Shown: one piece after another, positions 26,801 through 38,785 of the stretch | How the letters are laid out: each line of letters starts with the position of its first letter | How positions within the stretch are numbered: position 1 is the stretch's first letter | Assembly: GCA_024362935.1 (NCBI GenBank) | Contig: JANCRA010000003.1 | Location: forward strand, 42,593,291-42,657,290 | Origin: Setophaga petechia | Taxonomy: Eukaryota; Chordata; Aves; Passeriformes; Parulidae | DNA length: 64,000 bases | Direction of reading: 5' to 3' | Made by a program: the position numbers and the translations under genes | Notes under the pieces: generated by a model | Seen by the model: only the letters and a program-made list of their open reading frames with translations | What the model was told of the DNA's origin: nothing | Databases searched by the model: none

Positions 26801-29800
26801 GAAAAGAAGTTCTTGGTCAGTTTTACATGAACTGATCTTTTGATTGAATAAGAAAAGTTTTTGCTCAATCCATTACTTGAAATAAAATCAGGAGTTAGGA
26901 ACTGATTCAAAGCTCATTGAGTGATTCCTGGTAACCCTACTGTCAGCAAAATCAAGAGATTTTTAATTTTTAAAGGTATTTTCAGATGCATTAATCAGAA
27001 TTTTTTGCAAAAGGAAAATAATAACTAATCTCAATTAAGGCACAACTTGTTAGCACAGACTAGCTATTAAAATCCTTTCATAAACATTTAAATAATTAAG
27101 TCTTTAATAATTTCTGTTTTCTACCAGCCTTCTGAATATAGGAATTTAAATAAGTTAAATGTTATTTTGATGTGGGATAAACCAGTACTGAAGTCCTCTA
27201 AGTCTGAACAGCATTTTCATACTTAGTCACAATTCCTGGAATTCCTGGATAATTTCAAAATTGTTACCTCTGATTCTTATCAAACTACATTTTTAACTAA
27301 TGCTGCATAACAAATATCTTGCTTTTTTCCCATTTTCCAGTGCTGTTCTGGGCTTAGTTACTGCTTCTGAACTAATCCTGAATAACATTATTTTATAATC
27401 TTTCCCAAATCCTTTGGAAACTTTTCCAGAAGGCTTTTTGGGAAAGCTGTGCTGTGTAAACATTTCAAAAGTGAAACAAAAGAATTTTCTATCCATTTGT
27501 GAAGAATGAAATACTAAGCACGAACCTGGTACTTTTACCTAGTAAGTAAGAAAAGCATTTTGGAAAGCTGCCTTTTAACTGTTCTGGTTTACAATATCAG
27601 CTTTATGATATCTCTAATAAGTAATTTAGCACCTTTCAAAAATACAGCACTAATTTCCTGATAGACAAATGAACTTTACTATTAGATTTGTTTTGGGAAG
27701 AATGACTCATTTATTCAGTTCACTGCTACTGACTGGTTTTAATTTGTTATTGATTCCTTATGGATTGTCCAAGTCACAAGTTATTTCTTAAGAGTTGTGC
27801 CACTATTTAATTTGGCATTTCTGACCCAAGCTTAGCTCATACACGAAACTGTGGATTTAAGACACTTAAATTAATCAGCACTCAGTCTAGTCTCATACTT
27901 GTGGATTACATTTATATTCCAATGACATTACTGGAATGGTCTAACCAAGGCAAAAAAATAAACACACTGAGCCAGGAAAAAATAAAATTCATCTTTCAAC
28001 CCTCTTTATGCTCTGTATGATCACTTTCCTTTTAATCAGTTATTTCTGTAAGAAACTTGTTTTAGAGACATGTGCAGCAGGGTCAAGTCATGATGTCCCC
28101 TGGGGCAGGGAGCATGGTGTGGAACCAGCACGTATGTGAGAATGCAGATCCATGTCACGCTCTGAAGTAAACGTCTGGTTCCTTCCCAGTTCTTCTCAGA
28201 AGGTTTGTCATAACTTTACCATGCAACTTCATTTTTTCCAAGTTAATTTCCTATAGTGATTGCTGCAAATACCTGCTTAGTGTTCATACAGTTACAGTAT
28301 GCTTCTGTGTGAGGCACACAGGAGTGTATCCAAGATATTTTATATCCCATATTAAGTTCTTGGTTGTATCTACTCAGACTGTTTTCCTGTTTTGTTTTCT
28401 GACTGCTGGATGTTGAATATTAAGTATCAGGGCAGGAAGCAATCAGGAAGATTTCAGCCAGTCATTGCAATACCTGTCCCTTAACTTAAAATTTAGTAGG
28501 GAGATTTTGCAAGTTAGCACAAAGAAAAGAAAATGTAGTCTGGTCACATGCTGAAGCACTAGCAGAGGCTGAGAAATAATATGGATCTTAAATAGCAAAA
28601 TCGAGTTACCTTCAAATATAGAAGAAGAAAAAGGTTCTAGAAGTCAAGTGGTTTCCTTATAGCTATTTTCCAGCTAAGAAAATTCTTCCCTATTCCGTGA
28701 TGTTTGATGATTCTCATATATGCATATGTAGAAATGGCACAGACATCCTTACCATCACCAGCTCCAGCTCTCCCCAATAATTTATGCTTCTGCTTCTTCT
28801 CAATTTAGATCAAGTCAAAGGCATTAAGACACCAAAGTAAGTGCGTATTTAGTTGGGTAATCCAAAATAGTCAGTTTAATTAGGTTTTCAACTTGCTTAG
28901 GAGCAGGTTATTGTAGGCTGCTCTGTGCACTATGCGACAAACTGGAATCTACTTTCTGGAGGTGAATATGCTGTGAATTCCAAGAACCTTGTCTGACTTC
29001 ACAGCTTTATGTTGCTTGCTCTAAGTTCCTGTTAGAAAGAAAAAGGTGTTTTCTTCTGTGAAATGTAGATGAATGTGGGTTAAATCACAGATGCTGCTTT
29101 TTAGTGCTGGCAAGGAGTGCCCCAAGAAGGACCCGCATTTCTGCATTGTTCTGATGAAAAAATCATTTCCGTTCAGTTAAAAAGGAAGAGAGTTGCAAGC
29201 AATCTCCTCAACGTGCATTTCTTTTCACTCAAACCCATTTGAGTAATGTGGGCAGAATTCAGGCAAAAACCCATGGAGCTTTGCCTCATCCCTGTCAGTG
29301 TGTGTAGCTGTGGTGAGGAAAACACCTAAGTTGGCCCACGAGCACTCACACTCACGGCCTGCCAGGGGTCTGACCTCTCCTCTTGCAAGACTGAGACTTG
29401 GAGGAGAAAATTCCCTCTAAGGAGTGAATGTAATGACATTTTGATCCCTTGAGAAATGCTGTCATAACCCTGCCTGGATTCTCACACTGTTTGGATTTTA
29501 TTTTTAGCTTTGGCATTCTTGAAGATTAATAAGCATAATGTTGCTGAAATTACTCTTCCAGTGTAACGTTACCTGAATAAAGTGTTAGGCAGTTGAGTAA
29601 TGAAGCTGAAATGGTAACTTAGGGAGAAGCACATGCTAGAAATGGCACCAATTTGTAGAAAAAGGTCTGTTTTGGTTTTGTTCTGCCAGTGGGCCTTTGG
29701 CTTGTTGTTTCAGAACACTTGCTAGCTAGTGAGGCACAGAAAAGTGTGTAGCAAAAATGGATGGAGTGTTTCCTTGTTGTGGGGCTCAAAAGGAAAGTAC

Positions 29801-31125
29801 AATAAATAGGTAAATTTCAAATTAACTTTTCTGTTACCCTGGACTTATACTACTGGAGCACTGTAAAAGAAGACTTTTATCTGTAATGTCTGCTGCATAA
29901 GCCAGAGGACATCTGTTCATAAGGGATTTTTTAATATTTAATAGCACTTGAAAAAAGTTAAAAATCTTTCCACAAACATTTTCTAATTTTGTTAAATTTT
30001 ATATTTGTTCCTATCTACTGGTTTTTATGATACAAAAAAAAACTTCTCCATTTTCTGCTTCCTTTATTCTTAATAAATAAGTCATGTGAGATTTTTTTTG
30101 TTACTGTATTATAGGTACACCTTAAAAAAAAGAAAGAAGAAAATCTAGCGATGTAAAACTGAACCTGCCAATTATTTCTGAGAAACTTAACACAAGAGAC
30201 TTGTTTGTAAATGTTATGAATGGTACTCAATGAAAACTTTGTTTGATTTCACTTATGTTTAGTATAATTTGTTCTGCTCTAGGGCATCCTGAGAATAGGA
30301 GATTGTACGCAAATGAATACTGAGTGAAGCAAAGATCATTAAGAGAGGAACTGGGGGGGAACCACACATGCTGGACACAATTATGTGTGTGTGTTATATT
30401 ATGCTATCTTGGACACATCAGCACTGACTGCTTTGTTCCTTAGAATGACCTTTGATCAAGAGAGACTGCATGTGTCTTTGGTCATTCCCACATCCTAGGC
30501 TACTGTAGATGAAGGGAATTTCTGTGGTGTCTTAACTGTAATCTCACTGGGAGCTGCCTCATTGTGTGCAAACACTCTGGTAGATGTCTGCCTTGTTGGG
30601 AGTTTACAATTGGAGGAAAGGATGGTGGCATTACCTCAAGCATACTAGGCATTGTGCCAGTGTAACTGAGCAGATGGTGACCCGTGGGTCATGGGACTAT
30701 ATTTCTGAGATAGATGGGAAAGGAAATTCTACAGTTTGCAGACCAGATGGAGAGTTCTCACAGCGCTGGCTATAAGGAGTGTATCTACACGTGTGTGTAA
30801 GAGAATGTCAAAACAGAGTAAATTACCAAGTGCATATTATTAAATGTAGGAAGAAAAACTTATCTGTGGTTTTTATGCAAGAGGACATCAAGTAATAAAG
30901 GTATTTCACGTGGCTGTTAAATGCAGCATTCACAAGTTTCCTGCTAGTTTCTGTGTTTCACTCTTTTTTACCTTATGCAGCATTTTAATTATTTCTATAT
31001 AAAATATCTGTCATTAAAGAGCCATGTTGCTCTTCTTCCAAAAAGATAAATTATTTACTTTCTCTCTAGTATTCACTTTATCCAGTTTTTTCTTTCAAAG
31101 TGGTGCTCATTTCCAAATAAGTTAG

Positions 31126-31142
31126 TTTTTTTTTTTTTTTTT
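31126..31142. repeat. Poly-T run (T17), poly-A on the minus strand
   Basis: Seventeen T end at 31142. On the minus strand this is a poly-A run directly after the stop codon of a 61-codon frame (31326 to 31141). It may be a decayed retrocopy tail or plain slippage; no parent gene was recognised. Confidence 0.85.
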
Positions 31143-33624
31143 ACAAAGAGGGCACCAGGTGCAAAGTTTCTTTATCTAAAAGGATATTCTCTGTCTGCCA
31201 GATTTGCCTCGTTTCCTCAATTATTATTTCTTGAAGGTTTTTAGGTGCTCTCAGTTGTGTCACTTGATGGGTGCTTGTAAAGCAAAACAGATATTCTTTA
31301 AGCAATAAAGAGAGTTCAACTTCCAAATATCAACATCTCTATAGGTTTCATTTACACTGAAAAAATTCCTGCTACATTGATCTGAAAATGTAGAAAGTAT
31401 TGAATCTCTGGGAGCAGAGTATGTACTCCACTAGATGGACTAATAGATGTTTGACAGATTTTGTGTATCGCAAAATAATACATGTATCACTAAAACAGGT
31501 GAGAGGCGTTTCTTTTTCTGAGAAATTTCCTTTGATTCTCTTTTAATGTGTCCATGTCTTAGTTACATAATCCATAAGCCATTCCAGGAAGGAAAATTCA
31601 GTTGTAGGGTCTCTTTCTCAAGATTGAAGTTGCATAGAAATAAATTAGAAGAACCTCCTTCTGGGCTCTCTGCAATAATTGTGACCACAGGAAAGAACCA
31701 TTGTGCATTGTTCAGAGTTTAAAAAGAAAGTCAAATCTTGAGCTCTTTTTGCTTAGTGCTTTGTTTTTCACCTGGAATTAACTTTTAAAGACAACAGTTC
31801 AAGAGGAGCCTAAGGAATACTTTAAAGAATGAAGAGCATAAAATTAACAAATATTCAGAAACATAAACTATAAGATAGGGCATAAAGTTCTGGTTGCTAT
31901 TATGTTTCATTCTCCATCTAAAGAAGTGAGGCAAGGGGAGATAGTGGTAGCTGTGCTCTCCAGTCAGTTAAAAATACATACTATAAAGGAACTACAAGAA
32001 CAGGATTTGCTATGGAAATTTCTGAAATGTATTGTCTAGAGAACTTGTTTTCCCCTTCAGTCTCCTTAGAGAGCAGTATTCACTCAGAACTGGATATGCT
32101 GACATCTTGTATTTGACAAACTTGACAAATAATTTTTCACCTTGTTTTCATTTTTCCTCTGACTTTTACTCCAGTTTTACGCTATTCCTCAAAGGTAGCT
32201 TTGTGCCTTTTAAACTCAGTGGAGTGATAAAAGCTTTAAGGACAGTTGTAGAACTGGAATAATTTCCACGCAGTTTTGTTTGTGCTATGCAAATTTGGGA
32301 AAAGTAAGAGGGAAATTTGGCTTTAGGTACTCAGCAAGTGGTAAGAGTCAATAACAGAATTTCAAAGCTGAGGTCTGGACAAGGTTTTATTAAGTAGTCA
32401 TGTCCTTAACACCAGGCACCTTTGGAGATATCTGTAGATGCCTACCTGTGGAACAATATCAGGGCATGCTGGCTCATCCTTGTGACGGTGTGTAGGTCAC
32501 ATTTATGGGCAGAGATTTTCACGTTTTATGCTTCTGAGATAAGAAAATATGTCACTATCTGAGGTCAGGATGCCTGAAGCAGTGGTACCTGTCTCTGTGT
32601 GTCTTGTGTCTCTAATCCCACAGCCACAGGTAGTGGAGGACATGCCTGACTTTTAAGCAGGAATGGTCTCATTAACTGAAATGGAACTGCTCATGTGCTT
32701 ATAAGTCAGACACATGTTAAAATGCTTGGTTGAACTGGGGCCCAGATTTCTATTTTTATGGAAAATTCACATGTGCAAACAGTAATAACATAATTAATCT
32801 CTTTTCATGAAGTGTTGGTTTTAATAATTTTACTCAGGGCTTATTGTGCATAGTACTTTTCATCTTCAAGGCCTTTTGCAAACATCAGTGTAGGGATTTA
32901 AATTAGGTGTACGATTGTGAAAATTGCTCAGTCTTATATCTGACTTTATAATTCTGTACCTTCACGTTCTTGGCAGGAGGCTTCTGCCATACAGCTGGGT
33001 TGGCTAAACCAGGAACTTTGGCTCTGTCTCCACTTAGCACCTTGGCAAATTATCTCCCAGGTGGAATTTTGGAAGTTGTAAGTGGTTTCAAACTTCTTCC
33101 AAGTCCAGATTTTCAAGTTAATTACTTCATTCACCTCTGAGTGAAGCAGAGGTGGTGTGATGTAGGCTGTGTTTGGCATGCTTGGCTCTTATCCCTTCCT
33201 TTTCTTCACCACAAGCAACTCAGAAATCAGAGAAGGACCAGAAAAGCACATTTAAGGTACAGGCATAATTCTTGTTGGCTTCAGAATGGCTTGAAGTACG
33301 TGCTCAGATCTCACTGTTACCTGTATATTAACTTACCACAGAATTTTTGTCAATATGTAGGACCTCAGCATCCGAGAACAGAGGGCTAATGCCAAACATA
33401 TTTTCAAGGCATGAGAAGCATTTGAGGTACAGTGATACTGACCATTGATTCCACTCATGATACTGCCATGCTGAGTACTGTTTCTCACATAAGGCCTGGA
33501 TTGAAGAGATCTTTGCGTTTTCTTCAGGGACTCAAGAAAGCTCAGTTATTCTCCAGATGGGTTAGCTGACCTGCTAGAAATGAGGTTTCTCATTCCTCCA
33601 AGGTGTAGACAACCTCCCACATGC

Positions 33625-34137
33625 CCTCCATGGTGGGATGGGGGAGAGAATCAGAAGGGTGAAAGTGGGAAAGTTTGTTGGTTGAAGTAAAGACAGTTTA
33701 TTATGTAAAGCAAAAGCCAGAGGTGCAAGCAAAGCAAGGAGTTGCTCCCCCCCTTCCCAAGGGTAGGCAGGTGTTCAGCCATGCCCAGCACAGCCAGGCT
33801 CCACCACATGCAACCAGGGAAGGCAAACACCATCACTCCAAACATCTCCCTCATTCCTTCTTCTTGCCCAGCCTGATGGCTCATGGTGAGGAGTGTCCCC
33901 CTGGGCAGCTGGGGGGTCAGCTGTCCTGGCTGTGTCCCTGCCAACCTCCTGTGCTCTCCCAGCCTCCCCCCTGATGGGGTTGAGAGGCAGAAAAGGCCTT
34001 GGCTCTGTGCAAGCCCTGCTCAGCAACAATGAAAACATCCCTGGATTGCCAGCGCTGTTTCCAGCACGAATCTGAAACACAGCCCATATTGGCTACTATG
34101 AAGAAAATGAACTCTACAACAGCCAAGACCAGCATTA
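33625..34137 (-). mobile_element. Endogenous retrovirus LTR, solo and partial
   Basis: Read on the minus strand, this GC-richer 0.5-kb block matches the layout of LTRs common in songbird genomes: a start region with ggctgttgtagagttcattt, a middle with gctgagcagggcttgcac and ggccttttctgcctctcaac, then an AATAAA polyadenylation signal (complement at 33697-33702) followed by ctgtctttacttcaacc and a terminal cacccttctgattctctccc. I saw no second LTR, primer-binding site, gag or pol nearby, so it is probably a solo LTR. The usual 3' terminus appears truncated near 33625, and the far edge near 34137 is approximate. The family assignment (ERVL- or ERVK-like) is unsure. The open frames inside are chance. 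Confidence 0.75.
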
Positions 34138-36340
34138 GTTTTTTCTCTGTAAATCTAAGGAGTAGCAGCTAGGTGAGACAATTTAGAATTTTTGGGTTTT
34201 TTACTCCCCCCAGGAAGAAAATGTCCTTAAAAAATGTTTGGTTTATGCAGTTGTTTTCAGCAAGAGGGCTCCTCCTACTGTTGCAGTTTCCTTTTTAAAA
34301 GAAGATGCTCAAGTTATTCACTTCTGTCCCTTTCAGAGTAAAAATTCACATCAGTTCACATTTCAGAAGAGAAATTACTGTCTTTTCTCATTTTCCTGTT
34401 CCCAAAAAAAGAAAGAGGTTAAGTTGTGCTTTACAGAGAAGGCACCTTTTTCATGTGGGTGGCCATGAAATACTCTGGTGAACTGCTGCCTGTGACATGG
34501 CTTTCTTATGGAGTTGTGTACTTCCTGATGGTACCCTTGGAAGATGCAGCAGCTGAAATATAGGGAAAGTCCTCTTTTCTGTCCCTCAGTCATCCTCAGT
34601 GATGACATTGCCCAGTCTTGCTTTTTCTGTTCACCTCTGCTGGAGGTAAGGAAGATATTTAACTTGTGCCACAGTCGAGCACCTTACAAATACATGAAAT
34701 GAGTCAAAATATCATACGAGGGAAGGGAGTAATTAAAGTGCTGCAAACAGGCTGATGCTGTAAAAAGATGAACTCCAGGTTAGAGGAGGTCCTGGATTTA
34801 ATGGTGTGCTAGCGTTCATGGCTAATGTGTGTGCTGCTGTGCTGTGCTTAAACGATATACGTGGGAACTCCTGAAAGATCCTCTTCACATAACTAATAAG
34901 CCACTAGAAATTCTTTAAAGGATCACACCCTTTAAATAAAAGTATTGCCTCATTAGGAATATCAGAAAATAGAGAGTCTGAACAGAGATGAAAATGGAGC
35001 TTGTGACTTAACAGTGTAAATGCAAACCTAATTAGTCTGGTATTTTAAAGTATTAACAGGGAGCCATAAAATAAGATGGATTGGAATGAAGAAATTTGTT
35101 GTAAAGAAATTACTGGATAGTGACAAAAGCCCAATTTATTAACACTCCATGATGTGGAAACAATGAAAGGGGTATTAATTACTTTACTAGTACTGATTTT
35201 ACACCGTTGCCCAAAGTAATTGGTTTATTGACCTCTCTTTAATCCTGAATAGTTCAAAAATTAATTTCAATGGCAAAAATTAAGTTCTGTGCAGGAATGA
35301 GTTCTGTGAAGGAGATCGTTACTCATAAATAGTACAGAGTGAAAACAAATCTTTTATAAACAATATTTACATATAATAGTCTAAGAGCAAAAGATTTTAA
35401 CTATTTACAAAAAAGAATACTTATAAAACAATAAATTGCTGACAAACACAGGTGTTTTCAAAGTGATGCCTTCCAGAAGTTGGGAGACGTGGAGGGGAGC
35501 TTTTACAGAAAGTAAATAAGGAACTTCCTGTTAGGAGTATGTACTTAAAGATACTTGAATTAAACTGAAATTAGAAAAGCATAAATATATCTTCTTATAA
35601 CCAATTTTCTTTTTAAAACAATCATCTGGCACAGATTGAAAAGTAAAGCCCACATATGCAGCTCTAGGATGCAGAGAATATTACGGATATACAGCCAGGT
35701 GTGTTTGAAGCAATGGATCATTAATACTCAGGGTCAGATAGAAAAGAATCGATTAGCAATTTGTGACTGAACAAGACCTTTTTTAAAACTAATTTTACCA
35801 TAGAATCTTATTTATTTCTTTGTCATGGTCATAATGAACAAGGATGAGGACTTTATTGATTCTGTCTTTGGGGGGTGTCAGTCTTGATATGCACCCAAAA
35901 GACTGATAGCAAACACTTAATTCTGGCTTCTGTTTAGTTTGGCATACGTTAAGAAAAAAAAGTTCATGGCTAACAGCTGGAAATGGGTGAAACCTCTCTG
36001 GAAATCAATGTAATTACAGTAGACAAGTGGTCAAAACACGCCCTGTTAATATGTCCAAGTAGGAAGGCGCGGGATACAATGCAGTGTGTACTGCTGGTGT
36101 TTGTAAGGTTATAATTAGATCCATAAAATTCAGTCAGTATACTGTCACTTTCAACTATACAAAAAAACCCAGCAACTACTGAAGCAGCAATATTCCTTCT
36201 TTGAGTGTTGTTATTTCTGGAATATCTTGCATTCAAATTAGGACACTTTATTCAGGCTGTTTTAAACTTGCTTCCTCCAAGAAATGAACAATATAACCAA
36301 GCCTCTATCTCGTTTGTCCATTCATGTGCTCGTATACCTT
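34138..36340. other. Intronic stretch, unique
   Basis: AT-rich intron between the LTR and a CR1. About 34.9-35.4 kb is rich in homeobox-like TAAT/ATTA words and otherwise plain. No repeat or coding exon was recognised. Confidence 0.45.
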
Positions 36341-36610
36341 AGAATCATAGAATCAGAATTGTTGTTTTGCTTTGGCTCAAGTAGCAATCAGTTGTCATTT
36401 GAATCATGAAATAGTTTAGGTTGAAAGGGCCCTTTAAAGGTCACTTAGTGCAACCCCCCTGCTCTGGACGGGGACACCTTCTACTCGACCAGGTTGCTCA
36501 GAGCTCTGTCCAGCCTGGCCTTGAACACTTTGAAGAATAGGGCATCCACAGCTTCTCTGGACAACCTGGGACAGTGCCTCACCACCCTCATAGTGAAAAA
36601 TTGTCTGTCT
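36341..36610 (-). mobile_element. CR1 LINE, 3' end, minus strand, tail interrupted
   Basis: The block starts with the complement of the CR1 tail (agaatcatagaatc at 36341) and, from 36401, continues with gaatcatgaaatagtttagg, ttgaaagggccctttaaagg, the caacccccctgctctgg step, ccagcctggccttgaacact, tccacagcttctctggacaa and gtgcctcaccaccctcatag. About 40 bp (36361-36400) that do not look like CR1 separate the tail repeat from the body. The copy is opposite in direction to KCNQ1 and truncated. Confidence 0.9.
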
Positions 36611-37883
36611 CTGCTCCTTCCTTTCTTGTCCTATTTTGACTCTTTACCTTCATTAGGCGGCTCCTGCCTTCAGGCATCAATTTACATTTTCTGGCTTACA
36701 GTATCTGTATAAAACAGTTATGTAACTTTATCATGAGAAATATGAGTGGTCCTTACTCCTGTCAAGGTTTACAACATTCAGCTACTTAGGCAATTTGCCT
36801 ATATTTAATGTTTAATCTCTAAGAGTTCAAAAGAGTTTAGTTAAAAGAGATGATCGACTAGACTGCAAAACCTGTAATGTTCCTTGGTTTGGAGAACCCT
36901 CTAATTTATGTTTTATTTCATTTACCTTATGGGTCTAGAGAAGAATATCAGAAGGTACTTAGTGCTTCGAGTCTCTTGGGGTAGATTTGCTGACCAGTGC
37001 TGTCTGCACTGCTTGGGTATATTGAGATATTTAGTTATAAATCTGTAGTACATAAAGCATATAATATTGTAATAGGAGAAAATCAAATCTACTTACCTAC
37101 TTTGAAAGTTGCAAGTGAAAAAAATGTTTTTCTGCATTATTAAAAGAGATTGTAGGAGAAATTGTCTGTTTGTAATTTCTTGCAGTTTTGTTACTTAGTT
37201 GTTTAAGTATTATATTGACATTTAACATTTAATTGAAACTCTGGTCAGTCATTCTTCACTTCTTTGGGGGAAAAAAAGAGTTAAAACTGTTCCAAAGTAG
37301 ATTTTTTGGATAGCAGTGTTTTTGGATAGGTAAATTTTGGTCTTCGTGATGGTAGCTGTTGCTTCCATGTGCCTTCTCTTTGGCCTCTGTGTTTAGAAAA
37401 GAAAGGTGCTTTGAAAAGGAACAGTCAATTTAGTTTTCTATTCAAACAGAACACTTGGATAAACTATTTAGCTCTGATTTTTATTTATCCTTTCATAAAG
37501 GATGGAGAGGACTTCATGCAGGAATGCTGGTATTCTGTTGCAGAGTAGCTTAGTAACCTAAATTTTCCTAGTGAGTATTTCTGCAGAAACATTCACATGC
37601 TGAATTTTATTATCTAAAGGAGGTAAGCTACTCTTGAGGAGTATTAAAAATAAGAAGTGTTTTCAGGTTGGGTATTTTGGAGTGAAGCAGAGTGTAAGTG
37701 TTAGATGCTGAATTTCTACCCACTATGTGAGGGATGCAGTGAATAAATGTTGTTTTACTATGCCTACTTCTTCAAAGTGATCCTGCAGCATCGGCACATG
37801 ACTGGTGTTCCTACATTCTGATATATTCTTCATTAGGATCCCTGGTGAAAGCACTGTGTCTTACCACATAAATATTTTTGGGG

Positions 37884-37899
37884 TTTTTTTTTTTTTTTT
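37884..37899. repeat. Poly-T run (T16)
   Basis: Sixteen consecutive T after a gggg; simple repeat, length uncertain in real molecules. Confidence 0.9.
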
Positions 37900-38745
37900 G
37901 GTTGCTTTTTCACATTTAGCTCAGCTGGTTGTTGGAGGCAGCCTTTTCTGTGCAGATTTTTTTAGAACATAATAAAGCTTTCATTCATGGGAAGGGAACC
38001 TGATGTTTTTTTTCTTTGGCAGAATTCAGTAGTCACTCACCAGTAAATCTAAAGTAAAAGCAGACACATGCAGATATTGAAGTGCCTCTGTACCCACTGT
38101 GCCTGGGGAAGCTGGCTGTATCATAAGCAAAGGTGATTGGATTCAGTTTGGGCTGAATGTCCCTCCATTGCAGTGCTGACAAGGATCTACGTGATGCTAA
38201 TCCAGTTTGCAAGGTGACAGGTGTTCTTAACAAACTCTCCATGGGCACACGTGCACCCCTGCACCGACTGCTTGACAAAGAAGCTGAGGCCAAAATACAC
38301 ACAGAAACTGGCCTCGTTTTCCTTTAAAATGTGTTCCAGAGAAACAATAAGAGGGCAAAGAAAGAATGAATTAAGTAAACAGTAGAATTCTTGTTCTCAT
38401 TTTATGCAGAAGGAATCAGCTTTGTGCTTTTTTTCAGAAGTGCAGTGAATCAGCACCTGTTTCCAAAAAATTTGCCACAGAAAAATGGAAAAATACCCAG
38501 CCAACTTCAAATCAGAGAAGGAAATTGATAGAACCAGCTTCTGGCTATAGGGATACTTGAAATCTCAAACTTCACAGATCTCAGTATTTAAGTAAGACTC
38601 AGAATTTGGGTTTATTGGTATAAAATTTGATCTTCTGTAGTTCACCATTTAGGATAGTTTACCATTTCAAACTTGAGGTAAGAAATATGAAATAAACATA
38701 AATGTAAGAAAATGCAGATTTCATTGTCCCAAGAGAAATTTCTAT

Positions 38746-38746
<1 letters not shown>

Positions 38747-38784
<38 letters not shown>
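38747..38784. repeat. Compound microsatellite (TC)11(AC)8
   Basis: Eleven TC units (38747-38768) run straight into eight AC units (38769-38784) with no interruption. On + strand the first part is pure pyrimidine and the second alternates purine and pyrimidine, so it can adopt H-DNA-like and Z-DNA-like forms respectively. It is likely polymorphic between individuals. Confidence 0.95.

Positions 38785-38785
<1 letters not shown>

Larger units (their letters stand above)
23032..33624. other. Intronic stretch, mostly unique
   Basis: Ten kilobases of AT-rich intron. Apart from the old CR1-like candidate at 23.7 kb, a short TG/TA run near 23430 and a T17 run at 31126, I see no repeat, RNA gene or coding exon. 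Single enhancers could be hidden here but cannot be read by eye. Confidence 0.5.

Noticed and set aside
33651..34135. Overlapping frames of 97-101 codons on both strands
   Set aside because: They lie in the LTR-like block; LTRs of this kind do not encode these and no viral protein motif was seen.
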